Below, piece by piece: positions 52,474 to 64,000 of a stretch of 64,000 nucleotides of DNA. A program made the translations under genes and the position numbers. Below the pieces are notes generated by a model. It worked only from the letters and a program-made list of their open reading frames with translations, was not told the DNA's origin and searched no databases. The DNA lies in the NCBI GenBank assembly GCA_916048095.2, contig OU696585.1:5164255-5228254 (forward strand), in the 5' to 3' direction. Source of the stretch: Sacculina carcini (taxonomy: Eukaryota; Arthropoda; Thecostraca; Sacculinidae). Position 1 is the first letter of the stretch; each line of letters opens with the position of its first letter.

Positions 52474-52746
52474 CAGTACTTCAAAAGGACTGTGGTGCGC
52501 CACGTGCAACAGCGTCACGCACCACTTTGGGGAACCTGTCAGAAGCACACGCGCAGTGTCCTCTGGCGACATTGTGCATGTCATTGCATCTGCGAGCGCG
52601 GTGCAACTGTGTGCATGCTTGTGCCAGTGCCGTATGTCATAGGGGCATTACACAGTCGGTCCAGAGAAATCGTCCTGTTTGCGTCTAACGCTCCAGGTAA
52701 CGCTCCAACCGCCACAGGACATTACTAAAATCCTTTTGAAGTACTG
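52474..52746. mobile_element. MITE with 16-bp perfect inverted ends
   Basis: CAGTACTTCAAAAGGA (52474-52489) and TCCTTTTGAAGTACTG (52731-52746) are exact inverse copies. The interior is GC-rich with many CG dinucleotides and no frame of interest. The target duplication is unclear. The family is unknown. Confidence 0.8.
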
Positions 52747-53219
52747 CGGATTTAGTTATCTATAGGCCTATCTATAGGGGAAGTACTAATTTATAGGCCC
52801 GTGCAGACAGCGGACTGAAAATTCACTAGAAAACCATCTGACACAAACTCGATCACAAACACACCACAACGGCTGAAAGCATGACCCTCATTCACGTTCA
52901 TATCGCTTCACAACAAACATACATACACGCATACACTCACATACATTCACACAGCGCGCGTCACTTCCTCGACAGAACAATGAGGTCGCAGTTCATACAT
53001 AAGAGCACCCATACAACATTGATAAATGGGACGCAAGTACTTGAGACCGAATCGCCCACACTAACTAATCTTACGTTCGTGCTCGGGCACGTTTACGATT
53101 TCAAGTCTCGCTAATGCACGCATAATATAAAACGAAAAAAACATACATATTCATATTCATTTACCACAACACCACACATCTTGATTTCCATATCACTCTT
53201 CAACATAGCTGCCCATCCA
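52747..53219. other. Intergenic or intron sequence, CA/CATA-rich
   Basis: ACATAC and CACACA-rich stretches around 52860-52960. No coding signal. If gene B continues to the right, this is intron 7. Confidence 0.45.
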
Positions 53220-54900
53220 AATTGGGGGTCGCCTGTCTAACCCGGATCGTCTAGGAAGTTGTCCTGTTGGTGAGTCCACTGTCGACAGATAGACTTGATT
53301 GGAAGGATCACCAGCTTGTTTGACAGGACTCGTACAGGCTTCATATTCAAGATGTAACGCGGCCATTCACCGACACGTTATAGGATGAGTGAACACCGGC
53401 CGCAACGTCCCGAGTCCATTACGAAGTACATTGCCGATCTGCTTCCTTCACCCATACGTATTCGCCCATTCGAACGGAATTGTCGTCATATATGTCATTA
53501 TCCACGTCACCAGAACCAGTGTTGCGCCATTCGCATCTGTCCATGTTACGATGAGGTACCGAATAATCATCAGTACCAAACCTCAGAAACATATGGTACC
53601 TATCCACAGCTCTAGTTGGCGGAACATGACTTCATTCAGTCAGTGCCTTTATAAAGCGATGATATCGCTCAACAATCCCTTTACCGGTATGGCGGTACGC
53701 GACACGATGGAACGGCTTCATTTTCCACCGTTTCAACATTTCTCGTATCTCCTGCGAACAAAAAGCCCTACCATTGTCCATCAACGCCTCATAAGGCGGT
53801 CCTCGCTCACAAAAAATACTTGTTCTGATGTCTCAGTGCGTATTTATCTCCGCATTGCGAAACTTTATCGTCCACTATCCACAACTGTCAAATATTCACG
53901 GTGGCGGTAATGGGTCACGTCAATGGTTTGTCTATCACATACTTTGTCCACATTACAATAGAATGAGTGGACCAAATATTGAGTGGACGGCGTCCGATCA
54001 ATCGACTGCCAACGTTCGCAACCCCTCAAAACCCGGGGTTTCTCTATCAATATGAATGGCTACTCCGATTGCTAGGCTACTCGCGTCACACCACACCACA
54101 CCCTTCTTCATATTAGGCACATTCCACCCGCCACACACTGCGTCGTTTTTCTGCACTCCCCCACCATGTCAACCGTCATTTAAAGCATGTCCTCAGGAAC
54201 TATTGCATCCCGGTTCACTCCATTAGCTCAGCACTTTATGTGGCTGCACGTGATCTTCAGTCACCTGGCCACAGATCAGTGTACAATCAATTTCCCGCAC
54301 AAAGAAAACAGCTTACGATTGGGCAGGTGCTCGGTAACATTTGTTACCTCTGTGGAAGATTATACGACTACGATAATATTTCTGAAATTATTATTATTAT
54401 TATTATTAATTACAGGCAAATCCAGTAGCATGGGAAGAGTGCAAGCACTATTACCACCCTAAGGTGGCCCCATGTACCGGAAGCGCCCAAAAGATTCAGA
54501 GAGAAAGAGAGTTCGAAAAGAAAAAAGTCTAGAAAGAGAGTTGGAAAGAAAATAATAAATAAATAACAATAAATAATAAACCATCATCCGATAACAATCC
54601 ATAATGTCACTCCGCCCACGTTTCTCAATAAGTAATAACAATAAAAAATCAATCTGAGACCCAAAGCCGCACATTCTTCTATTGACACCGGTTATTTTGC
54701 TTTCAAGCCGTATTTGCTCACATAGACGACATTATATCTGCTGGACACAACAAAGTCGCGTTCTATAATACTTCTATATATGAGTCCGAGCATTTGTTGA
54801 TGACTTAAAACTGGCTGAATATTGTACGCACGTGTCATCATTCTGGGTGCCGAACACAGTCCGAATCTCAACCATGTCAAACAGTGCACCGTTCCATTAT
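53220..54900 (-). mobile_element. LTR retrotransposon fossil: reverse transcriptase and integrase remnants
   Basis: In minus orientation, pieces near 54690-54890 read LRFGLCSAPRMMTRA and YGLKAK (reverse-transcriptase type). Pieces near 53850-54050 read CERWQSIDRTPS and DVTHYRHREYLTVVDSG. Pieces near 53640-53790 read NGRAFCSQEIREML and GKGIVERYHRFIK (integrase core). Order and direction agree with one pol gene. A SINE-like retroposon is inserted between the parts. Many breaks, so an old fossil. Confidence 0.65.
54378..54640 (-). mobile_element. SINE-like retroposon, second copy
   Basis: Near-identical to 15990-16243 but inverted: it starts with (ATT)n on the plus strand (the tail) and continues through CCACCCTAAGGTGGCCCCAT. 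It is inserted in the LTR fossil. High similarity between the copies suggests recent activity. Confidence 0.65.
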
Positions 54901-55288
54901 ATCTGGAAAATTGACGATCCTACAATTTTGGACCTACTTGTACCTGAAGGTTCGCAGTCTTTAGATCCGCATACAAAGATAGCACAGACAAAGCTCGATG
55001 TATTGTGGCACCGGACAAGAACAGCTGACGACTTCACTGACCACTGGCCTGGAATTCCTCTTGCTGTTCTTACTTGTCGATTATATAACTTTTGGTCACG
55101 TTACGTGAAACAGTGCACACACTGTAGCATACAAACCGCATCCTACAAAAACCTACACCATGGTTTTCATACGTACAATCATACTGACACTTAAGGCTAC
55201 AGACAAACATATAAACGTTCATGCACACAAGATTCACACACATTCGCACAACTCTGCCACATTGTTTACATACAGACACGCATGCTCT
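54900..55288. other. Unassigned sequence with a 120-codon frame
   Basis: A plus-strand frame from 54832 to 55194 reads IWKIDDPTILDLLVPEG and HWPGIPLAVLTC but matches no family I know. It overlaps the end of the minus-strand LTR fossil. I treat it as part of that fossil or as chance. Confidence 0.3.
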
Positions 55289-55594
55289 CAGTGGCGGCGC
55301 CAAGGGGGCGCTTGGGGGGATGCAAAAATTTATAAAATCCCTCTAAGCCCCCAAAAATTATAATCATCGACATTAAAATTTATTACCACTGTAAATGAAG
55401 CCCTGTAATTATGGTTCAAGTTCGAGGACTCAATGTGTCCCGTTCCCTTATTATAATATTATGCAGTCAACGTTCGAGTGCAGCTCTTCATGCTTCGCCA
55501 CGCCCCTTCAAGTCTTTCCTTAGCCCCCACTACTTTTTCCTTAGCCCCCCCTCCCCCTCAGCCACCCATCGGTCAAATCCTGGCGCCGCCACTG
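55289..55594. mobile_element. hAT MITE (CAGTGGC family), second copy
   Basis: 306 bp. Ends CAGTGGCGGCGCCAAGG and CCTGGCGCCGCCACTG are inverted. Flanks CATGCTCT (55281-55288) and CATATTCT (55595-55602) match at 6 of 8 positions, a decayed 8-bp target duplication. A block of CCCCC/GGGGG-rich sequence near each end forms longer inverted pairing. Confidence 0.8.
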
Positions 55595-56177
55595 CATATT
55601 CTACACTTGATTACACACAGACACGCATACATTACACTTACTTAAACAGAGACGCGCATACATTACACTTTCTTACGCGCACATTTATCTAGCCCATCCA
55701 GAACATTTGTCGGACGACGAAACATAATAGATATCTAATGTAAATTCCGTTGAAAATGCGTATAGCTGTCAGTAGCTGTAACATATAGTATCCAGTGTTT
55801 CATGGCAGTAGCAGAGGTGGCGTATTTCCTTGATGAAACAGTCCACTTTTGACGATATAAAATTAAGCTGTATTTTCGGCCAGGCTGATCTAATATCTTC
55901 TATCTACCCAGACGTCCACATGTGCCTCAGATGATTATCGGTGTTAAAAACGTGAAACCACTCGCTCTTTGTCAATGCTATCCTTGGCTGTCACAGGACA
56001 AGCATTTGAATCATGGAATATCTTACAGTAGTCCTAGCTGATCTTGCGGTTGTCTGCGATAAATCCAATGACACTACTACCAGTATTCTCAATAGCAGCG
56101 GCCTCTTACCTTAAGCATTCAAGTTGGTATGTGGCAGTGTGCTTAAACTGAATGTCATAAAAAATCATGATGCCAGT
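55595..56177. other. Unassigned sequence left of the Ty3-type element
   Basis: ACACGCATACATTACAC is repeated twice near 55620-55680. No gene, exon or element end is recognised. This is the flank of the Ty3-type element. Confidence 0.45.
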
Positions 56178-59100
56178 TTAGCTAGAGCCACAAACAGCAA
56201 AACACGTAGCAAATGTAATGATCAACCCTACAGGAGCGCCATCAAAAAGGTGCGCACACGGCAAGCATCCGAGCGAGAGAGAACTCTCGGAGAATGAACG
56301 AGAAGGCAATGAACTCTCGGAGTCTCTCGATGGTCGACTGATGGCATCCTGTGGTGCTTGGCTGTCTTCCCTCGGTCTCGTTTCCAGGTGAGCAGGAATA
56401 CAGCGGTCAATCCTCACGCGGGTTTGGCGAGTGCTGCTTCGGATGGTCAGTGTTTTGTCGTCGCGGTCGGCCACACTGAATGGACCACGGTAGACAGGCG
56501 ACAGGCCTGAGTGGCCGTCGGCGCGAACAAAAACGTGCGTGCACGAACGCAACGCTGGTGGTACGCGTGCCTGACGCTGTGTTTGGCGTGGCGCCGTGGG
56601 GCGAAGTTCCCGCATGGTTGCGCTGAGTCGTTCACAAAACGCGATGGGCTACAGTTTTGGTGCGGCAGAAGGCGCCATCAGCTCACCTGGTAAATGGAGT
56701 GGCTCGCCGTACACCAGCTCCGCACTGGAGCACCCAATGTCAGCCTTGACAGCCGCGCGTATGCCGAGCAACGCCAGCGGGAGGCGGTTGGCCCAGTTGT
56801 GGTTGACGCACGACGCACGCAAACTAGCCTTAAGCTGTCGGTGGGCCCGCTCGACGAGGCCGTTCGCTTGAGGATGATACGCTGTCGTGCGTTTTTTTTG
56901 ACGCCCAAAAGCGCCATCAATGAAGACCACAAACGCGACTCAAACTGCGGACCTTGATCACTAACGATCGTGTGGGGCACCCCGAAACGTGCGATCCACT
57001 GTCGCAACAACGCCTTCGCGACGTCTTCGGCCAGCGGCCTGTTGTACGCGCCAGCGGGATTGCATCGATCCATCTCGTGTAGCGGTCGATGATGGTCAAC
57101 ATGTACGCACACCCGTCCGAGGTCGGCAGAGGGCCCACCAAGTCAACATGGAGATCGGCGAATCGCCGAGATGGAAGGCGAAAGGCGGTTGGTGCTGCAC
57201 GTGTGTGTCGGTGTGTTTTGGACCGCTGACACTTGATGCATGTTCACACCCAATTCTGGACGTCTTTTCGCAGGCCGCGCCACACGAGGCGTTCGGAAAC
57301 CAGCTTTTGGCTGGCGGCGACTCCCGGATGCGCCAGATCGTGCACAAGGTTGAAGAACGGTCGCCGCAATGCAGTTGGCAGAACAGGCCGACATCGGCCA
57401 GTGGAGTAGTCGCACCACAGTCGATGCCCACAGCTGAGTGACACATGTCTCAACTTCAGCGAGTGCTCACCGTCGGAGAGGACGAATTGTTGTGTCCGCG
57501 TCCTCCTCTTGGGCGTCGGCCAGCGCTGAAAAGTCGTCAAAGCGCGGCGTCGGGGCGACAAGCATGCTGATTGTGCGCGAAAGGACATCGGCCACAGAGT
57601 CTTGCGCACCCGGAACATGCCGAACGTCTGACGTGAACTGTGAGACATAATCCAGGTGGCGTACCTCACGCGGCGAGTACGTGTCAGCCCCCGAACCGAT
57701 AGCCGACGTCATGGGCTTATGGTCGGTGAATATGCTGAAGGTGCGGCCCTCCAACGTGTGACGAAAGTGCCGCACGGCGCTGTATGCAGCCAGGAGTTCC
57801 CTGTCGAACGTACTGTAACGCCTCTCGGTCGGCGTCAGCTGTCGTGAGTGGAAGCCCAACGGCCTCCAGGAGCCGTTTACATGTTGTTGCAGTACTGCAC
57901 CGATCCCCGTGGAGGACGCGTCGACTTGCACACTCAGTGGAGCACCAGCGACTGGGAACGAGAGCTCCACGATGTAAGCGAGCGTTTCTTTGGAGCGTGT
58001 GAATGTTTCCCTGGCTGACGGCGTCCAAGTGACCGACTTCTGACAGCGTTTGGTCCTGGTGTCGATCAGCGCGTGCAGAGGGGCAAGCAGCTGCGACGCG
58101 TGCGGGATCAGACGATGGTAAAAAGTGACCATCCCGATGAACCGATGATGAGTTGCGACTGTGTGGCCGGCTCAGGGAACGACTGGATATCAGCGGCTTT
58201 CTTGGCAGCAGGCGCCAGGCCGGACACTGACAAGTGGTGCCCGAGAAAATCCAGTTCCGCCACGCCCACGACATATTTGGCGACGTTGAGCTGGATACCG
58301 ACGTCGTTGAGCCGCCGCAGCACGGATCGCAGATGACGCTCGTGTTCCTCCGCGGACAAGCTCGCCACGAGGATGTCGTCCACGTAGGCAAAACATCCGT
58401 CCAGGCCACGAAGCACTTCATCAAAGAAGCGCTGAAATGTTTCCGCGGCAGACCGTAGGCCGAAACACAACCTGCGGAATTCCATTAGCCCGAAGGGCGT
58501 CACCACGGCAGTTTTCGGCACGTCTTCTTCTGCGACAGGGATATGGTGATAGGCGCGCACAATGTCGAGCTGCGAGAAGATGGTCGAGCCGGCGAGCTGA
58601 GCAACGCTGTCGTGTAGAAACGGCACGGGATATCTGTCCGGCTTTGTGATGGCGTTCAGCGCGCGGTAATCGCCATACACCCGCAGGCCCCCATGAGACT
58701 TTGTCACCACGTGCAGTGGACTCGACCAGGAGCTCGACGAGCACCGAACGATGCCTAGGGCCAGGAGGCGGTCAAACTCCCGCCGCACTGCCGTGAGTTT
58801 GTCGGGCGCGAGGCGACGAGCGCGGGAAAAACCGGTTGGCCCTGCGTCGGGAGGTGGTGCACCGTGGTGTGGCCTGGCGCACGGTTGAAGTCAGGCTGGG
58901 CCGTGAGTGCCGGAAAATTGTCGAGAATGTTTTGCAAACCGGAACCCGCAGCCAAAATGCCGCACGCTGCCACTATGGTCGGATGTGGCGTTGAAAGTTG
59001 CTGAGCTGTCGCTGCGCCATGTCGATGGAGAGACGCAAGTTGGAGAGGAAGTCAGCACCCAGGACGGCGGTCGGAGTGTCGGCGACAACGAAGCGCCACT

Positions 59101-59360
59101 CGTACGTGACGGCAGACATGCCGGCGAGAAGCAGTGTGGCGTGATACGTGCCGTGAGCGGCGATCGGTCGCCCGTCCGCCGCAAGCAACCGGGGTGTACT
59201 GTCAGACCTATCCACAGCCGACTGTTGCAGCCTGCTGCGCGGCCACACGCTAACCTGGGCGCCGGTGTCCACCAGCAGACTCTGGCCGGAGATCAGGTCG
59301 TGACAAATAACAGCGGCTGTGGTAGTGTCGCTGAGACGGGCGCTACTTGCCCCAGCGCGG
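56178..59360 (-). pseudogene. Ty3-type pol region (protease to integrase), broken
   Basis: Recognisable pieces, from right to left: protease with MDTGAQVSVW (about 59270), reverse transcriptase with FSQLDIVRAYHHIPV and YVDDILVAS (58108-58788), RNase H with VQVDASSTGIGAVLQQH and IFTDHKPM (57467-58132), integrase zinc finger and core with HLGD-type and [35 protein letters not shown] segments (56650-57450), and a C-terminal tail. Broken in several places. Confidence 0.85.
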
Positions 59361-59563
59361 CTAGTTTAAAGCAGGCCGGAAGTTGCACGGCGGGCGGCAG
59401 TTGATGGCGTCGCGGCCGAACGTGCGATGGTAATAGCACACATCAGCGTCGTCGTCGTCGGTGCGTGGAGGTGAACGCGTTCTGGAGCGGCTGAGCTGTG
59501 GTCTGTACATCCCGCGTGTCGGCTCTCGTGTGCGTGACTTCGTCATCTCCCGCCCCGCTGAGG

Positions 59564-60229
59564 TCAGCTCTGTGACGGCGGCGAGCAGTTGCTGCACGGC
59601 CGGGTCCGCCCTGTTGTTGCGGCCGAACCGTGCGTCGATTGGACTGCCGCTACAGACACCAGCGGCTGATCGGCGCGTGTGGCGTCCATGAAACGGTCGG
59701 CGGCGGCGGCCAGCTCGTTCAGCTGCGTTGTGTCCGGCAGGAGTGATATGGCCGCCTTCACGTTGCTGGGCAGCCTCCGCATGAAGAGGGTTCGCAGCAG
59801 ACCAGTGTCAACGGACGAGCTGCCGGCACACTCCAGTTCGCCGCTCATGCGACGAAGCAGCTGCGACGGTTGCTGATCGCCCAGGTGCTGATGAGGCAGC
59901 ATAGCGTCCAGCCGGGCCTCTCGCGAGTGTGTCATGCGCGTAGTGAGGTTCTCACAGAGAAGCTGGTAGTTTGGCGGCCCCATCACCACGTCTTTCAGCT
60001 CCGTCGCCACGTCTATCGGCAGGTTGGCGACCAGAAACTGAAACTGCCGGACGGGCGACGTTATGCCCGCCACGGCAAAAGCGCAGCTCACCTGCGCGAG
60101 CCACAGCTCTGGTTCTTCCGGCGCAAATGTCGGCAACCGGAACGAAGTGGTGGGCCGGCCATCGTTGTTAACCTCGACACACGACACGGGCTCGGCGCTC
60201 GGAATGGGAGTCGTGGTGTTGTTAGGCAT
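59564..60229 (-). CDS. Ty3-type gag capsid region
   Basis: The frame begins MPNNTTTPIPSAEP and holds PELWLAQVSCAFAVAGI, then FQFLVANLPIDVATELKDVV, HQHLGDQQPSQLLRRM and LFMRRLPSNVKAAI. This is the capsid-type domain seen in gag of many animal Ty3 elements. A finger-like CYYHRTFGRDAINC lies downstream near 59400-59440. It belongs to the broken element at 56178-60545. Confidence 0.8.
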   Translation of the reverse strand: MPNNTTTPIPSAEPVSCVEVNNDGRPTTSFRLPTFAPEEPELWLAQVSCAFAVAGITSPVRQFQFLVANLPIDVATELKDVVMGPPNYQLLCENLTTRMTHSREARLDAMLPHQHLGDQQPSQLLRRMSGELECAGSSSVDTGLLRTLFMRRLPSNVKAAISLLPDTTQLNELAAAADRFMDATRADQPLVSVAAVQSTHGSAATTGRTRPCSNCSPPSQS

Positions 60230-60737
60230 CTCACAAAAAATATCACGTCGTAGTCACCAATTTAGCGAGAGCCACAAACAGCAAAACACGTAGCAAATGT
60301 AATGATCACCCATACAGGAGCGCGAGCAAAAAGGTGCGCACACGGCAAGCGTCCAAGCGAGAGAGAGAGGAGACACTCCCAGTTCAGTGACGGTGTCACA
60401 TATAGTACGCATCAAAGTTAAAGATGTTTACAACAAAAACAAGACGCACATAAGAAGGTATCACAAATTAAATTATATAATACAAAGCGAAAGGAACACT
60501 TAAATAAATAATAATAACGCACAGGGCTGAATGCGGCGCGGTCGCTACACCGGGTTCTTTTCGCAGCTACTTCATAATAAAACACAAAGAAATGAACCAG
60601 TATGGATTATTCAGTGCCGTACCACTCGGAATCCTACCAAAAATACAACACTGCCAAATCTGAACTTCAGCTATCAAGAGAAAACACGTTTGTCTGTTGT
60701 AGTATTCACTTTGACAAGCGGCTACCATATCAAGGCT

Positions 60738-62618
60738 GTCAAAAGTTAATAAGGTTACTTTTTCACCTAAAGGGCACTTTTTCATAAGCTACCTAAAACT
60801 GAATGAAATGTTGTGTACGATAATTATTAAAACAGTTATTTGGTTCCCAAAAGTTATTTTTTCATCGTTAGGTTACTTTTTTGATTTTAGGTTAATTGTT
60901 TATCATCAGGTTACAAACAATACCGTTTTTGTGCCTCTTATCTGCAAAAAACGGTATATATGAGGATAAAATAGGAAAAGAGATGGAATATTAGTTCTGA
61001 AGATCAAGAAATGTGTGGTGTGATCGTGTGAAGTGAGAGAGAGTGTGTGTGTGAGGGATTGTCTTTGAGTGCGTGAACGTATTAATGTGTCTATGTGTGA
61101 TCGTGTATAGTTGAGTTGTGTATTGCGTGCGAGAGTGTGTGAGCGAGTGTACATAGTTATGTCGGTGCGCGTGTGTGTTTGTCAAGTGTTTATGCCCCGC
61201 GGCGGCGAGCGAGTGACCGGCTCGCCGTTGATTGGTTGTTTCAGTGGATGTGAGGACTGTGCGTGTGTGTGTGTGCTTCCGTATGTCACGGTGTGAGCGC
61301 AGAGTCTTGTTCGTGGTGCGATTGTGGTGTGACCTCTTGTAGGCGCGCGTGGGGCAGTGATGCCCACGCGCGCCTGTCTGAATATATCTTTAGTTTTTTG
61401 TTTGCCTTCACAAGCTATTTCGGCCTTTTGTTTTTTGATTTGGAAATATTTTTGCCTGCGACCCGTCTTCAGCGGCGGAGATGGTGCCTTCCAGCATCAG
61501 TAGCGGCCTACCAGCCGAGGACAGCGGTGGAGGTGCTCGGTGGCGTGTCAGGTTGGTGTGTAGAGGGACGGCAGTGCAGCATGATGCCGGCAGGAGGCAG
61601 CTGAGGAGCTGTGGTCGAGGGATGCTGGTCGTCCCGCCTGCACTGGTGTAAGGCACGTCGCCGGGCAGCTACAGGATTGACGGTGGGAGCGACGATCGCC
61701 GGTGGAGGCTGCTGATGCTGGATGGCAGGCGACAAAGAGGGGCTGCTGAAGCCGGACGAGAAATGATGAACGACGCCGACGGTGCGGCTTGCGTGTGCGG
61801 CGGAGTCACGGCTGTCTGCGACGGGCTGCTGAATAGCACGGGTGTCGGAGGGAGCACGGTGGGTGCTGGGGCCGAGGTTTTGTGCCCTGTCGCGGCAGCC
61901 GGTGATGAAGAAGACGGCAGGCTGCGGTGGAGCACTGAAGAGCACGAGCGAGGCGGGAGCGTGGTTGACGCTGGGGCCTGACGTGTTGTGCTTTGCCGCA
62001 GCCAAGGTGTGTGCGTCTGGTGGAGGCCGTCGTCGAGTTAGGTTTATTATTGGTTCATTTTTGTTTATGCGTTTTTATTGCATGCTCTTTAGTTCATGTT
62101 TCTTTATAAACAGGTGGAGGTGTGGTGTGATCGTGTACAGTGAGAGAGAGTGTGTGTGTAAGGGATTGTGTTTGAGTGTGTGAACGTATTAGTATGTCTA
62201 TGTGTGATCGTGTATAGTTGAGTTGTTTATTGCGTGCAAGAGTGTGTGAGTGAGTGAACATAGTTATGTCGGTGTGAGTGTGTGTGTTTGTCAAGTGTTT
62301 ATGCCCCGCGGCGGCGAGCGAGTGACCGGCTCGCCGTTGATTGGTTGTTTCAGTGGATGTGAGGACTCTGCGTGTGGGTGTGTGTGTGTGCTCCCGTATG
62401 TCACGGTGTGAGCGTGGTGTCTTGTTCGTGGTTCGTGGAATTGTGGTGTGACCTCTTGTAGGCGCCTGTCTGAATATACAAAATGTTAAAATTTCTGCTG
62501 TTAGGATTTAGCAATTGATATTCGCCCAAATATCTGTGCTACTCGATATTTATACGTTTTTGGGTACGCAGGATAGCGTCATTTTAGGAAATGTCTACAA
62601 ACCGGAGGGTGTCGTGAG
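60738..62618. mobile_element. TAGGGCTGTCAA-type element, copy c, split by a TRIM
   Basis: The left end AAGGCTGTCAAAAGTTAATA and GGTTACTTTTT segments match the right part of the 22.6-24.1 kb element in reverse. The flank of the inserted TRIM reads GAAGATCAAGAAATG on the left and AAATGTTAAAATTTCTGCTG on the right, continuous in copy a. The element is cut at 62618 by a hAT-like insertion. Confidence 0.65.
61014..62480 (-). mobile_element. TRIM-like LTR element, second copy, inverted
   Basis: The LTRs lie at 61014-61412 and 62121-62480 around a 708-bp interior, the same interior length as the 13-kb copy. The target duplication AAATG is at 61009-61013 and 62481-62485. The LTRs differ from each other in length and sequence, so this insertion is older than the 13-kb one. 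The interior again has no gag or pol. It is nested in the TAGGGCTGTCAA element. Confidence 0.8.
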
Positions 62619-64000
62619 TAGTGATGCAAAAAACGTTTTTTTGGTTGTGTTTTTTTTTGCAAAAAACATGTTTTTTTAGGTTTTTTTTGTTTTGTTTATA
62701 GAATCAGCCTCAATTTTCATCGGATGTTGGAATTTAGTACATAGAAACGAGTTTAATTGACGTTTTGTAGATCTTTACGTGTCATATTTCAAAGATAATT
62801 TGATAATAGTATAAAAAACACAAATATTTATCAATAAATATCCCAGGAGACTGTTTGGAAGTGCGTCCGGGTAAGGTGCTTTAGGTTTTTTTCATTGAGA
62901 AAACCCATGTTTTTAAAGATGGTTTTGATGATGTGGATATTTGAAATAATTTATCAGCAGAGCAAAACAAATTCATTGAGTAATCATGTGTTTTTTATAT
63001 AAAAGAAACCATGTTTTTTATGAAAACACGCAATGATGTTTTTCAAATTGGTTTTGAATTCGTTTTATTAATGTACAGATAAGAAAATGTTGACAGCAGA
63101 ACAAGACAATTTAATTGGTTGGTCAAGTGTTTTTTGACAAACTCTTATTCAAACTAACGCTTTTTTAATGAAACAATGTCTTCTAAAACAGTATCTATGT
63201 AAGATATATTTGATTGATGTACGTTCAAATACATTTAGTATAGCAAGTTGCCTGCTGGTACGTATATGCGGTTGGTTAAACCACTTGATTTAAACTGTTT
63301 TTTAAACCATGTTTTTTTCAAAATAATTTTTTTTAAAACGGTTTTCGTAGATGTAGATATTTAGATAAAAATTAGCGGCAGATCAAGAAAAGTTTAACCA
63401 AATTAATTGGTTTTTAATAGTAACCTGTTTTTAGAACTGGTTTTATGGATGATGGTTTCTTTGATGTAGTCATTTGTGTTCAAATACCTTTTTGTATATT
63501 AAATATATTTCTTCAGTGGTTTTTTCCCTACAGGAAAATATTACCCGTTCTTCCGGTGAGGATTGCCACTCTGATTAATGCGACCCGCTTTTATTCGTAG
63601 TCTCATTAGGGACACTAAGTTTGTGTGCATATTTGTAGTCTTTGTGGAAATATTTGCAGTGTTTGTATTTTTATATTTGCAAATAATTGATCAGCTGAAT
63701 GAAATGATGAAACTTATTATAATCAACGTAGTTCATTTCTGGTAGTAAAAAGGTAATATGTAAAAAAAAAAAAAAATTATGCCACCGGTTGTTTTTTTAA
63801 AAAACTGTTTCAGGTTTTAGCATAAAAACGGTTCTCAAACCCTGCTTTCTTACACAATGATTAACTCAATAATTGAATGCAAAGCTATACTGTACATAGA
63901 AGTGCCGCACTGTACCGTGCAAGCAATGATATAAGGGCTTTCAGACACATTATAACAATTTTATTGTGCATATTTAATGAAAATTCAACTTGATAGGGTC
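62619..64000. mobile_element. Non-autonomous hAT-like element, copy 3, cut by window edge
   Basis: Starts TAGTGATGCAAAAAACG like copies 1 and 2 and follows them throughout (GACAGCAGAACAAGACAA at about 63092, TCTCATTAGGGACACTAAG at about 63600). No transposase frame. The right end is beyond the window. Confidence 0.75.

Larger units (their letters stand above)
56178..60545 (-). mobile_element. Ty3/gypsy-type LTR retrotransposon with gag and pol, broken
   Basis: The parts occur in the standard order from right to left: LTR-like sequence from about 60545 to 60264, a primer-binding-like TGGTGACTACGACGTGA just inside, gag, protease, reverse transcriptase, RNase H, integrase, and the second LTR ending at 56178. 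The LTR segments share GAGCCACAAACAGCAAAACA and GGTGCGCACACGGCAAGC. The polyprotein frame runs into the left LTR. Interior GC content is far above the flanks. It looks nearly full length but has roughly half a dozen breaks. The similar LTRs and long frames suggest moderate age. Confidence 0.85.

Noticed and set aside
54832-55194. 120-codon plus-strand frame as a host gene or the missing gene B exon
   Set aside because: No C-type lectin signature, no phase-1 acceptor, and it overlaps a minus-strand LTR fossil.
1-64000. tRNA or rRNA genes
   Set aside because: I looked for cloverleaf-like and conserved rRNA segments and saw none. A covariance search would be needed to exclude degenerate tRNA-derived SINEs.

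Overview
The window is from an animal nuclear genome, most likely an invertebrate. It is AT-rich, with spliced genes and GT-AG introns of about 0.3-9 kb, and is dominated by transposable elements (CR1/Jockey-group LINEs, hAT and Tc1/mariner DNA elements and MITEs, Ty3-type LTR fossils, TA microsatellites). I cannot name the species or phylum from sequence alone.

The host content is one pair of divergently transcribed paralogous genes. Gene A lies on the minus strand, with recognised exons from 24395 down to 4986. Gene B lies on the plus strand, with exons from 25331 to 52296. The two start codons are 935 bp apart and face away from each other, so they probably share a promoter. Both encode a signal peptide, one sushi/CCP domain, a domain of about 140-160 residues that resembles galactose-binding lectin folds, and a C-type lectin domain. 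The seven exons found in each gene match in order and in every intron phase (1-1-1-1-1-2-1). Exons 4 and 6 are identical in length (66 and 208 bp). Both genes continue past exon 7, but the last part of the lectin domain was not found here.

Layout: 1-4860, LINE 3' half, a CCGTCGTGCGG-motif repeat and a tandem/inverted array of 192-bp units carrying hammerhead-ribozyme-like cores. 4986-24395, gene A, whose introns hold LTR fossils, a mariner element, a nested hAT-like/TRIM pair, MITEs, a minisatellite and a LINE. 24396-25330, shared upstream region. 25331-52296, gene B, whose introns hold a long array of motif repeats with 341-bp tandem units, LINEs, a second hammerhead-like element, a hAT-like element with a complete Tc1/IS630-type element inserted at its end, LTR gag remnants and a nearly full LINE. 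52300-64000, LTR pol fossil, MITEs, a Ty3-type element with gag and pol, and another TRIM nested in an older repeat.

The most interesting signals are the head-to-head lectin gene pair and the two related families of minimal hammerhead-like motifs, which point to non-autonomous Penelope-like elements.
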